58,410 nucleotides of DNA from Kuafuiihalomonas sp039024635. GTDB lineage: Bacteria; Myxococcota; Kuafuiibacteriia; Kuafuiibacteriales; Kuafuiibacteriaceae. Made by a program: the position numbers and the translations under genes. The notes under the pieces were generated by a model. The model was not told the origin of the DNA. It ran no database searches and saw only the letters and a list, made by a program, of their open reading frames with translations. Below, piece after piece: positions 16,735 through 25,418 of the stretch; within the stretch, counting starts at the first letter, position 1, and every line of letters begins with the position of its first letter. The stretch spans positions 1 to 58,410 of the forward strand of contig JBCCQA010000034.1 in assembly GCA_039024635.1 (NCBI GenBank), read 5' to 3'.

Positions 16735-17700
16735 CCATTCGGAAGACCATCGCGCCCGAGAAAGGACTGCCAGTGGGCGTAGTGCGCCCTTGGGTAGGCG
16801 TAAATCGCCCGGAAGCTCCCACCATGACCCCATCGGTCAGCCTGGCCGTCACCGTCCAGGTTGAGCCGGTCGACAAGATGAGGTCCCTCGACCGGCTGCT
16901 TGAAGACGCCGGTTGAGACCTCTTGCCCTTCGTTTTGGATCGTTCGCGGCATCGAGAGTTTGACTGATAGGACCGTACCCCTGGGGCCGTCCCCGGCGGG
17001 AGCCAGCTCGCGCTCGGGCTGAAGATCGAAGGCGGGCGAGAAGCTGTTGAAGGACCAGCGCTGCGGGAGTCGTCCGGGCAAATGGATGGTGTGCTCGATG
17101 CCGAAGCGAATGACACGCTGCGCGCCTCTGAACCGCCGAGCATGGTACGGCTCCCAGAGAATTTGCCCTGCCAGAGACCTGCAGCAGCGAACCGGTCGCG
17201 AAGTCGATGAAGAGCAAGCCCGATCTCGGCTCGCGAACCAAGTTACCGAGGGTGTTGAACATGTTGTTGCCCGCGTAGTCCGGGATCAGAAGCTCGGTCT
17301 CGTGGGCGACGAGAACGAAGCCCGACCGTGCCCCTCGATGAGAAACGTCGAAGCCCTCTGCGCCGTCGCCTTCGGGGGTCAAACCGCTAGCAATGAAGAG
17401 TGTGTCGGCGTCGGACACCAGCTTGGTCTGTGCTGGGTCGAGTTTGTCCGCGACCACGGCCGGGTCTCGCGAGAAAGAGACGGTCTTTGGATGCTGCGTC
17501 TGGATGTACATGTCGCAGTTGCCATAGGACTGATTGACGGCGATCCTGAAGCCGCTCTGATCGACTGAAGTCACTCGACCGTTCACCCGAAGGCGGCGTC
17601 GATGCTCGAAATCGCAGCCGAGGCTACCGACGAGAGCGCCAGGCGCGAGCGCACCCTCCAGTGCGTCACTGGCCCCGGGCACGGCACCGACACGGCCCAT
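16700..17700 (-). pseudogene. Broken PPOX-MOSC fusion gene
   Basis: Reading leftward from 17700, the first frame gives a pyridoxamine-phosphate-oxidase-like flavin-binding domain (FEHRRRLRVNGRV, HPKTVSFSRDPAVVADKLDP, LLIPDYAGNNMFNTLGNL, GLLFIDFATGSLLQVSGRA). Near 17175 the frame shifts by one, and the next frame continues without loss (ILWEPYHARRFRGAQRVIRF, LPQRWSFNSFSP) into a MOSC domain (TVLSVKLSMPRTI, DRWGHGGSFRAIYAYPRAHY, NGQFGENLTVDGLLE). The MOSC domain is cut at about 16700. Such fusions normally carry reductase and ferredoxin domains beyond MOSC, which are absent. The shift could be a sequencing error, but the lost 3' end makes it a pseudogene anyway. Confidence 0.72.
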
Positions 17701-17831
17701 CTCTGACCGACGGCGACCCCGTAGCCACGCTGTCTCAAGGCCGAGCCAGGGGACCTTGTCTTTCGGGTGACCGACTGCGTATTGACTGAAACGGGCCGGC
17801 GAGTTCGGCGCTAGAGAGGAAGGTGTCGAGG

Positions 17832-19226
17832 ATGAGGGTCGTGTCTACAATGATGACTTCCGTAATGCTTGCTTTTACGGGTTGCGCTTCGAGCCTTATC
17901 GTTGAGCTGTACGTCGATGGGGGTGGGGTGATCGGACCCACCTCCGACAGACCAGCTGACAAATGTCGACAGCCTGCGTCCATGCCTTGCCGCTATGAGT
18001 ACGTTCAGGACTCTCGGGTCGAGATTGACGCTGTCGCAGACGAGGGTTGGCGCTTCGTCGAGTTCTTGGAGGACTGTGCCAACCTTGGACGGTCTCCCGA
18101 ACTCGAGATGACATCGAGTCGGCGCTGTGGCGCACGGTTCGAGGAGATTCCGACCGACGGTTCCGTTGCTTCGCGTTTTACCATCTCGCCGGAAGCGCCG
18201 AGAGTGGGGCAGCTGGTCACCTTCGACGGGACCGGCAGCCTGCCGTCCGGCTCGATCGTCGAGTACCGGTGGGTGATCGGTAGTGGACCCGAAGAGCTCG
18301 GTTCTGTCGTGACGCGGCGGTTCGAAGAGGAGGGGCTAGTGTCGGTTTCATTGACGGTTTCTGACGCAAGTGGCGAAGAGAACACACTGAGCCGAATGCT
18401 CCAGGTGTTTCCTGTCCCGCCATTCACGACCGTTACACTCGAGTTGCGAAACGCCATGAGCGGCGAGCCCATCAATGGAGAGAGCTTTCTTCAGTGGGAG
18501 TCGTCGATGGGCACCCAGATCGAGTCTTGTAGCGGGAGCACTTGCAGTGCCAACGTCGACTCCGCTGACGGCAGCGTCAATCTAGGGGTCGATCCTCCGA
18601 GTCAGGTTGAGGCCTGGGCGATGGAGTGCCAGATCGGGACCACGGACATTCTCCTGACTCCGGAAGTCTCTCAGGATCTGCGCTCAGCCATTCTGAGAGG
18701 ACTGGACGGTCGTCCGGTCACCTGTCGCGTGTTCATATCGCCGGACTCCTGCCCGCGACCTGTTCTGTCGATGGCCTACTTCGACATCAACTCGATGACG
18801 GACGTTCCCCTGGTGCGAGCGATCGGAGATCCGATTTTGGATTCTACAAGCCCTGTCTACGACTCAAGAGTGAATGAGGTTTTTCACTTTCCCGAGGATT
18901 CGATGTTTCTCCTGTTCAAGGTGTCCGCCGCTCTCCAGGATGCAGGCCTCACTTGCGAGATCGATACGGACTGGGACCCAGCCGACTTGGAAGACATGAG
19001 ATTCAGTGCACTCATCCCGGGCGACGAGTGCTCGGCTTGGGCCAACTTGGATGACGGCTCAATCGACATGAACGGTTTCCCCACCGCGCAGATCAATCCC
19101 CCCTTGGACAGCGCGGTGGGTATCGACGAGTACGACTACACGCGTGTGCGGGTGGCCTCATCCAACGACAGCTGCAGAGCAGTCGAGGTCGTCCTTGTCG
19201 CCCGGAACCCGGACGCTCCAAACTGA
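17832..19226 (+). CDS. PKD-domain lipoprotein
   Basis: 464 residues from the ATG at 17832 (GTG at 17823 is possible). The signal peptide ends in LAFTGCASS, a lipobox. Residues about 20-95 resemble the bacterial beta-repeat with a Cys pair, ending EGWRFVEFLEDC and GARFEEI. Residues about 105-190 are a PKD-like Ig domain (FTISPEAPRVGQLVTFDGTG, YRWVIGSG, VSLTVSDASG). The rest, about 270 residues, is Cys-containing and unrecognised. PKD domains usually mediate binding in extracellular proteins. It is monocistronic as far as can be seen. Confidence 0.83.
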   Translation: MRVVSTMMTSVMLAFTGCASSLIVELYVDGGGVIGPTSDRPADKCRQPASMPCRYEYVQDSRVEIDAVADEGWRFVEFLEDCANLGRSPELEMTSSRRCGARFEEIPTDGSVASRFTISPEAPRVGQLVTFDGTGSLPSGSIVEYRWVIGSGPEELGSVVTRRFEEEGLVSVSLTVSDASGEENTLSRMLQVFPVPPFTTVTLELRNAMSGEPINGESFLQWESSMGTQIESCSGSTCSANVDSADGSVNLGVDPPSQVEAWAMECQIGTTDILLTPEVSQDLRSAILRGLDGRPVTCRVFISPDSCPRPVLSMAYFDINSMTDVPLVRAIGDPILDSTSPVYDSRVNEVFHFPEDSMFLLFKVSAALQDAGLTCEIDTDWDPADLEDMRFSALIPGDECSAWANLDDGSIDMNGFPTAQINPPLDSAVGIDEYDYTRVRVASSNDSCRAVEVVLVARNPDAPN

Positions 19227-19369
19227 TGCGTTTGAACGGCTAATTCAAGCCAAGGCAGAGGGAACTCTCTTGGGCTTCATTGGAGCTGCATCGAGAAGAG
19301 GAGCAGCGGCGCTGACTGGCCTCGAAGGAAGGGGGGGTTCGAAGAAACGAGCCGTCGAGCAGGGAGAAG

Positions 19370-20119
19370 ATGATGAAGATCTCGACACTGGGGACGGGAA
19401 ACATGGCGCGCAACGTAGCGGGACGATGGGCGGAGGCAGGACACGCTGTGTTCTTTGGCTCCCGCGATCCGGACAAGGCCAGGAGTGTCGCAGCGGAGGT
19501 AGGCTATTCAGCCGATGGGGGCTCCAATCAGGAGGCGGCCGAGTTCGGGCAGGTCGTCCTGCACACGGTACGAATGCCACCCTCGGCTTTTCTGGAGCGA
19601 CCCGCAGCTCTCGAAGGCAAGATCCTCATCGACCTGAACAACCGGGACTTTCCAAGGCCAGCTCCATGGCAAGGATTGCATCCGTCCTTGGCCGAGGCGG
19701 TCCAAGAAGCCCATCCTTCGACTCGCGTGGTCAAAGGATTCAATACGATGGCGATGGAGATCTTCGATCATGAGCCTGCTCAGCTAAAGGAGCTCGGCGT
19801 CTCGGCTTTCCTCGCCGGCAACGACGAAGACGCCATAGATGTCGTTTCGGAGCTCGCCCGTCAGCTGGGCCTCGAGCCAGTGGCTGTGGGTGACCTCGGT
19901 CAGGCATGGCTCTTGGAGGCCCAAGCCGACTTCATCCGTTCAATCATGTTCAGCGGGGCGGGCGCCATGGCGACCGTTAGCACTCGCATTCTCCCTGCTG
20001 CGCCGTCCACTCGCTTCGGAGGACGCCGCCAAGGCGCGTACTGGCAGCGCTTCTCCTACCGTGCAGATCTTCCATACCGGCCAGGGCACCTTCCCCCGAC
20101 CTCGATTGCGCTCGTTTGA
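19370..20119 (+). CDS. NADPH-dependent F420 reductase-like protein
   Basis: 249 residues; ATG at 19370 or 19373, with GGGAGA about 5 bases upstream. The N-terminus is a Rossmann nucleotide-binding site of the NADP oxidoreductase F420-dependent family (KISTLGTGNMARNVAGRWAE, then VFFGSRDPDKA, where SRD suits NADP phosphate binding). VVKGFNTMAMEIF and the C-terminal LLEAQADFIRSIMF also match. The last 25 residues diverge after TRILPAAPSTRFGG, so the end could be altered. Probable cytoplasmic reductase of an F420-like or other cofactor; the physiological substrate is unknown. Confidence 0.85.
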   Translation: MMKISTLGTGNMARNVAGRWAEAGHAVFFGSRDPDKARSVAAEVGYSADGGSNQEAAEFGQVVLHTVRMPPSAFLERPAALEGKILIDLNNRDFPRPAPWQGLHPSLAEAVQEAHPSTRVVKGFNTMAMEIFDHEPAQLKELGVSAFLAGNDEDAIDVVSELARQLGLEPVAVGDLGQAWLLEAQADFIRSIMFSGAGAMATVSTRILPAAPSTRFGGRRQGAYWQRFSYRADLPYRPGHLPPTSIALV

Positions 20120-20202
20120 GGAGTCCTCGGAAAGAGCAAGGCCGAGACTCAGTACGATCTCACGAAGCGGCGGACGTCGGCTTCTTGGAAGGACTGTATG
20201 CA

Positions 20203-22863
20203 ATGAAGAACACCCAGTCGGGGGTCTCCCCCCAATGTAAGCAACCCTTAGCTCTTGCAGCGCTGCTCTTGGTGTGCACGGCCGGACAGTTGGCACTCAC
20301 CAAGGAGGCTGGAGCGACGCCTGTACCTTCACAATACCGGATCATTCCTCTCGAGGGTCCGGAAGGGAAACCAACTACCGCTGTGGCCATCAATAGCCAT
20401 GGGACCATCGTCGGGCGGGAAGACAGCGTGAACAAAGCAACCGGTCTGTCCTGGGACTTTCGAAGCACGGGTCGGGTGCGAGCACGCATCGAGCGCGGTG
20501 GCCCGCTCGGCCCCGATGTAGTTCAGCTCAGAGACATCAATGACCATCGGGAGATCGTCGGCTCGGTCGAGGAGATTATCCTTGGTCCGTTCGGACTTCC
20601 AACGGGTGGCACAATGGTGCACCCTCTGCATAGAAACCAACAGTTCGACTGTGTTTCCAACTGTGTGCCCCCTCCAACGGGTTCACAGGCTGAGCTCGTG
20701 GCGATCAACAACGACGGCGTCGTAGCGAGTCAGGTTGTCCCGACGTACGCGGGTCCCCCGCCGGCGATCTATCGCTTGCACTACTCGAACGGCCCCATGT
20801 CGATGTCCGGCTTGCTCCTCGATCCATTCTACGAACGGTCGTATGCCTACGACATAAACGACCGGGGGGACATCGTAGGCTCCCGCGCTCAGTCCCCCTC
20901 GCACGCACTGGAGGCCATCATCTATCCTGGGGATTGGGGAGTCGGGCTTGGCGGTGTGCTACTGAGCTGCCCGCAACCTGCCGTTGGCCTGGGCGTGGAC
21001 GACCGACGTCGAGTCGTCGGCAGCTGTGACGGACGGGCAGCGATCTGGGAGCCGACACCGTCAGGAGGCTACGCTCAGAACTTCATTGGCTCTTCGGGAA
21101 CGAGCGGAGAGGCCCAAGCCATCAATAACCTTGGATGGGTCGTGGGCTCGGAATCCGGTCAGGGCGCCTTTCTGTGGCATCCGGACCTCGGTGCGCCGGT
21201 GTCGCTAGCCAGTCAGGTCGAGTACTTTCTGAATCAGCCTCAATGGACTTCGCTCTCGCAGGCCAACGACATCAATGATGCGGGAGAAATCGTGGGGCAT
21301 GGTACCCTCAACGGTCAGCGGACGGCGTACGTCTTGGTCCCGATTCGTGAGTACAGCCTGGACACCGCAGACGACGCCATTGAGTTGGGCGATGCTGGCT
21401 CGATGGCCGTCACCACTGACCTGATTTTGCCGACGGCGGAGGCCTCCATCCTAGATTCCGACCTTGCCATGACAACCTTGGCGCCATCCACCAGCGAGGC
21501 GAATGACGTCAACGCTGCCCAGAGCGTCGTAGGCTCGGTGGGCGGCCTCGGGGCGCAGATGGCCACTAGTTGGAATCTCATTGGCTCGACCTGGAGTACT
21601 CGCTCGCTTCCATCAAACCCGGACGTCGATACTGACCCGACGGTTGCGACGGCCAATAGCGATGGGTTCCACATCGTCGGGTACTCCAAGTCTGTATGGT
21701 CTCTAGGTTTCGGTGCAGGCGCCGACGCCCTTGCGACCACCAGCCTAGTCCCTATTCGTAGCCCCTACGTCGACTACTCGGATCGGGCGCTCAAGTGGGA
21801 GGTCGAGCTCGACGGTAATATCCAGGTCGAGGCCGTAACACTCTGCGGGGGCGAGCCCCGACGGGGAGACAAGCTCGTCGATGTCAACGCATCCGGTCAT
21901 GCTATCGGCTGGTGCGCCAGGACCAGCCAATCCGCTCGCAACGAGCAGATCAACTTTCACAGTGATCGGTTCGGAGCCGAGCGTTTGTCCAGCTACTCCG
22001 TGGACGTGAACGTCTCGATGGACAGCCGCGGTCATTCGGTAGGGTGGTTCTCTAACGGGACGACCGACCTCTTTGTGGATCCTAGTCCGGATGATCCAGG
22101 TCTTGGCGACCCCTGTATCTCGCCCAAAGCTCGACGTTGGCACCTAGATTTCTCGCAACCGGTTTCGGACCGATGGCAGGCGGCGGGTCTTGGTTCGCTG
22201 GGCCGAGGACCGGACTGTCCCAACACTACTGCCGCCTACGGCACGAACAATCGTGACGACATTGTTGGAATCGACGTCCGCGACGGCGGTGAGACGCGAG
22301 CCTTCCTCTGGCACGACGGAGTCATGATGAACCTCAACCATTTCGTGGAAGGGGAAGGGTGCGATGCAGACCTTCAGTCTCGGGATCCGGCTACGTGTCA
22401 CACTCTCGTTCAGGGCATCTCGATCAACGACGTGAACGAAGTGCTGGCACGGGGAATGGCTCCCGGTCAGACACAGGAGGAGGTCTTCCGCCTCCGCATC
22501 TCGGAGCGTGGCCGACAGGCGGCCGAGCTCTGTCAGGGCTGGTGCTATGGAGTGGGGCAGTGCGACGCGTCCAGCCTCGGGAACAACGACTTCTTCGAGC
22601 GCCCGGCATTCGACTGGAGCCCGACCAACGGATGCGTCGACGCCTGCCTGGAGTATGCGATGACTCACGACGAATTCGACCACCAAGAGGAGCTCGCGGT
22701 TCAGGCGTGCTTTTACGAGCGAATGGGCCTGCCCTTTGATGCCAGCCCCGGCGATACGCAGGCCTTCTGCTCAGCGACGAACTGGGCGAACGAAGTTCAA
22801 GATTGCTGCCGAATCAACTTGAATCTATCGATTCAAGACTGTTCAGCTCGCTACGGTTTCTGA
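20203..22863 (+). CDS. HAF-repeat extracellular protein
   Basis: 886 residues from the ATG at 20203, which has GGAAGG about 12 bases before it. A signal peptide (LALAALLLVCTAGQLA) directs export. The body holds at least eight HAF-type repeats of the pattern AINxxGxIVGxxxxxxxxxAFLW, for example AINNLGWVVGSESGQGAFLW and INDRGDIVGSRA. These are predicted to build a beta-propeller or solenoid. The last 120 residues are Cys-rich (ELCQGWCYGVGQCDA) and unrelated to HAF. Such proteins are secreted, of unknown role. A strong hairpin follows the stop. Confidence 0.87.
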   Translation: MKNTQSGVSPQCKQPLALAALLLVCTAGQLALTKEAGATPVPSQYRIIPLEGPEGKPTTAVAINSHGTIVGREDSVNKATGLSWDFRSTGRVRARIERGGPLGPDVVQLRDINDHREIVGSVEEIILGPFGLPTGGTMVHPLHRNQQFDCVSNCVPPPTGSQAELVAINNDGVVASQVVPTYAGPPPAIYRLHYSNGPMSMSGLLLDPFYERSYAYDINDRGDIVGSRAQSPSHALEAIIYPGDWGVGLGGVLLSCPQPAVGLGVDDRRRVVGSCDGRAAIWEPTPSGGYAQNFIGSSGTSGEAQAINNLGWVVGSESGQGAFLWHPDLGAPVSLASQVEYFLNQPQWTSLSQANDINDAGEIVGHGTLNGQRTAYVLVPIREYSLDTADDAIELGDAGSMAVTTDLILPTAEASILDSDLAMTTLAPSTSEANDVNAAQSVVGSVGGLGAQMATSWNLIGSTWSTRSLPSNPDVDTDPTVATANSDGFHIVGYSKSVWSLGFGAGADALATTSLVPIRSPYVDYSDRALKWEVELDGNIQVEAVTLCGGEPRRGDKLVDVNASGHAIGWCARTSQSARNEQINFHSDRFGAERLSSYSVDVNVSMDSRGHSVGWFSNGTTDLFVDPSPDDPGLGDPCISPKARRWHLDFSQPVSDRWQAAGLGSLGRGPDCPNTTAAYGTNNRDDIVGIDVRDGGETRAFLWHDGVMMNLNHFVEGEGCDADLQSRDPATCHTLVQGISINDVNEVLARGMAPGQTQEEVFRLRISERGRQAAELCQGWCYGVGQCDASSLGNNDFFERPAFDWSPTNGCVDACLEYAMTHDEFDHQEELAVQACFYERMGLPFDASPGDTQAFCSATNWANEVQDCCRINLNLSIQDCSARYGF

Positions 22864-22883
22864 CACCGGTACACTAGAGGGCA

Positions 22884-22919
22884 GGGCATCGAGCTGTCTC
22901 CCGGGGAGGCTCGATGCCC
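22884..22919 (+). terminator. Long perfect hairpin, probable terminator
   Basis: GGGCATCGAGC (22884-22894) and GCTCGATGCCC (22909-22919) form a perfect 11-bp stem. Inside the loop CTCC/GGAG can pair again, giving a long rod. It lies 21 bases after the HAF-protein stop. The T content downstream is only moderate. Confidence 0.65.
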
Positions 22920-22990
22920 GAACCTTCTGCATCCGCTTTTGCAAGATCTCTGTTGCGACGAGGGCTCCTCCCTCGTAGTCCGCTAGAGTC

Positions 22991-23520
22991 ATGTCGAGCT
23001 CTCCTGATGATCCTACAGGCCCCGCTCAACATGTTCGCGTGACTGTTCGACGGGCGAGGCACGATGACGGTCTCACCATGTGGCAGCTGACGAAGGAGCT
23101 CGGTTACTCTTCGAATGAGGCCGACTTTGGGGAGCGTCTTTGCCACGCACTTCGGCAGCCGTCATCCATGGTGGCCGTTGCCGAGAAGGGCTCCCTTGGC
23201 CTCCTCGGTTGGGTTCAGGCTACGCTACGAGAGACATTGCAGGCCGACTCCTGTGCCGAACTCACGGGCTTGGTCGTTCATCCCAGGCGCGGCGGATGGG
23301 TGTGGGACGGCGGCTCGTCGCCGAGGTCGAGAAATGGGCCCAAGAGATGGGACTCCACACCGTCGTCGTTCGCTCCAATACCCAACGCGTCGAGTCCCAT
23401 GAGTTCTACAAGGCCCTCGGCTACGACTGGACCAAATCTCAGCACAAGTACCAGCGAAAGCTCATCGGTCCTCGGTCGGGCGATTCAGACAACCTGTCAG
23501 AGCTGGAGCGACGGAACTGA
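22991..23520 (+). pseudogene. Frameshifted GNAT acetyltransferase
   Basis: The first frame (ATG at 22991) gives the N-terminal half of a GNAT acetyltransferase: VTVRRARHDDGLTMWQLTKE to CAELTGLVVHPRR. At about 23290 the coding continues in another frame (MGVGRRLVAEVEKWAQEMG, the acetyl-CoA loop, then VVVRSNTQRVESHEFYKALGY) to the stop at 23520. One base change in the GC-rich stretch CGCGGCGGATGG would restore the frame. It is either a recent pseudogene or a sequence error. The intact protein would be about 175 residues. Confidence 0.75.
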
Positions 23521-23599
23521 ACTGATTAGACACGCTCGGAAATGGTGGTGGGTGCCCCTCATGCCTGCACTGGCGCAAGGCAGACTTCAGGAAGGCCGG

Positions 23600-25078
23600 T
23601 CACGGAGACGGGAGTAGGCAGACAAGACCGACGTGTGCCGCACTGGTTCGAACGGGATGAGTAGCTCCGAAGCCAAAGGGATACAGGGCCCCAGCAAGAA
23701 TCTCACGGCCGGCGAGGTCAATCTTCGAGTCAATGGGCCAGACATCCAGCATGAGCTGCGCCGAAGCATCTCGATGCTCCTGCCATGCATTTGTTGTTCC
23801 ATATCGGTCGAGGCTCGTCTGTATGGTGACTTTTTCGCTAGGTAGCCATTGTCCCTGTTGGGCTATCGACGTCATTGAATCGTCTTCACGGATCGTGATC
23901 CAACCGGGATCAAAACTCAGTTCGATTTCGACCAGGTCACCATTCATATGGGTGAAGACCGGCATCATGCCTACGTGAGCCGAATAGCCAAGTTCCCCAA
24001 TCGTGGTGATCTCCATGTGGACGGGGGGCACAGACTTCGTCGCATAGGTCGAAGGCGAGCAATTGAGAAGTGTCGTTTGAACGGGAAGAGCGAGCTCTTC
24101 GGTGACGAGGGTCGAGCCTGGAACATCCACGGGCCAAGAGAGGGTCTCTCCGTACATAAGAGAACCAGAAGAGTCGCGATAGAATATCGCTACACGAACA
24201 TTCATGGGCTCGGTCACCATCAAGTAAAGAAATTCGGCGTCTAGTCTGGGAAACACTCCAGCTGAACTAAGGCTGTTAGCCATAATGTACGCCTCGATCT
24301 CGCTATCGGAACCAACGACAAACTCTCTGCGCCCACCCTCAATGAGCGAGTTGAAGAAGTCTTCAAGCTCGGGAGGGACTGGGTTGGCTCCATGGCCGTA
24401 AGTAACCGCGTCGACAGACCCGTTGGAGAACTCCTGCAGAACTGTGAAGGTGCCACTCCCCGCGGCGACTGCCATTGTTGCCGACCAATCGGGATCGTTG
24501 TTCTCAAACCAAAAAAGTGAATCACCATCAGCCAGGAAATGATAGAGATTCAAGGCCGAAGAATGGCAGTTGCTGCCAGGCTCGCACCAGTTGGTCTCCT
24601 TGTTTGCTCGACTCCCGATGAAGTGAAGATTGTTGGGCAATACTTCAGATCGTATATCTGAGCCCGAACTTATGGTAAGCTGGTTGTTTGTGGATGCAAC
24701 CGTGAAGCCCGGCGAGATCCCGGAATAGTCAAGACTGAGCAGGTCCGGAAGAAGGTGAGTAGGCTCTGAAAACGAAGGGTTGGCCGAGGCCCCATTCACG
24801 GCCCACGTTGAAGTTGGCTTTGAACTATCGCATAGCTCGTCGATAACGAATTCTACGCTTCGAATCTCCGACGGGCTGACGGTGTATACGGCGCGAGCGT
24901 TAGCGCCAGCAATCTGGAAGAGCTCGACGCGAGTTGTGCTCGGCAGGTCGATGTCAAAATTGAATACACCAGTATTTCCCGCAACGGGATTGAATTCGCA
25001 GCAGCACTCTGTAGCTGGATCGCAGGATGCTGGCTGTGCACAGGAAAAAATTAATGACATCAAGCTTGCAGTAGGCAT
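23600..25078 (-). CDS. Orphan lipoprotein of AT-richer composition
   Basis: 492 residues with a short N-terminal signal (SLMSLIFSCAQ) that could be a lipobox. A Cys cluster follows (ASCDPATECCCEF). The mature sequence reads as a beta-rich extracellular protein (VFNFDIDLPSTTRVELFQIA, WSATMAVAAGSGTFTV), but no known family is recognised. The base composition is visibly richer in A and T than the neighbours, and codon choice is less GC-biased, so the gene may have arrived by transfer. It is convergent with the broken acetyltransferase. Function unknown. Confidence 0.72.
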   Translation of the reverse strand: MPTASLMSLIFSCAQPASCDPATECCCEFNPVAGNTGVFNFDIDLPSTTRVELFQIAGANARAVYTVSPSEIRSVEFVIDELCDSSKPTSTWAVNGASANPSFSEPTHLLPDLLSLDYSGISPGFTVASTNNQLTISSGSDIRSEVLPNNLHFIGSRANKETNWCEPGSNCHSSALNLYHFLADGDSLFWFENNDPDWSATMAVAAGSGTFTVLQEFSNGSVDAVTYGHGANPVPPELEDFFNSLIEGGRREFVVGSDSEIEAYIMANSLSSAGVFPRLDAEFLYLMVTEPMNVRVAIFYRDSSGSLMYGETLSWPVDVPGSTLVTEELALPVQTTLLNCSPSTYATKSVPPVHMEITTIGELGYSAHVGMMPVFTHMNGDLVEIELSFDPGWITIREDDSMTSIAQQGQWLPSEKVTIQTSLDRYGTTNAWQEHRDASAQLMLDVWPIDSKIDLAGREILAGALYPFGFGATHPVRTSAAHVGLVCLLPSP

Positions 25079-25418
25079 TGTCTACGGCTAGGGGTCCGAC
25101 CCCGTGCGGTCAAGTGCATAGTGGGCGCCAACGTGCTTGTCGCAGGTTCGGGTTCGGAGGGCCCCACCTCACATGAATCCTCGGGTCTTGCCACATCGCT
25201 AAGCACATTCGTCGAGGGGAACCAAACCCGCAGCTCAACGGAACCCCTTGGAAGTCGTCGGCTGGTTGAACCGAGTCGGCCTCGGCGTAGCTGGTGCTGA
25301 GCGATGACAGAAAGTTGGAGGTCACTCGCAAGTATTTGAATACATCAATTCTGAAAGGCGCATGGGTGGACACTTGGCAATCAGGAGGAGGCGAGATCAA
25401 GGTGAAGCGGAGACGAAC
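25079..25418. other. Gap without supported gene
   Basis: This 340-base gap separates the divergent orphan and FG-GAP lipoprotein genes. A 96-codon open frame on the minus strand has no recognisable protein features. The sequence is moderately AT-rich and presumably holds both promoters, but none can be assigned firmly. Confidence 0.5.

Noticed and set aside
25110..25400. 96-codon minus-strand ORF
   Set aside because: No signal, no domain and poor codon pattern; it lies where promoters of the divergent lipoproteins are expected.
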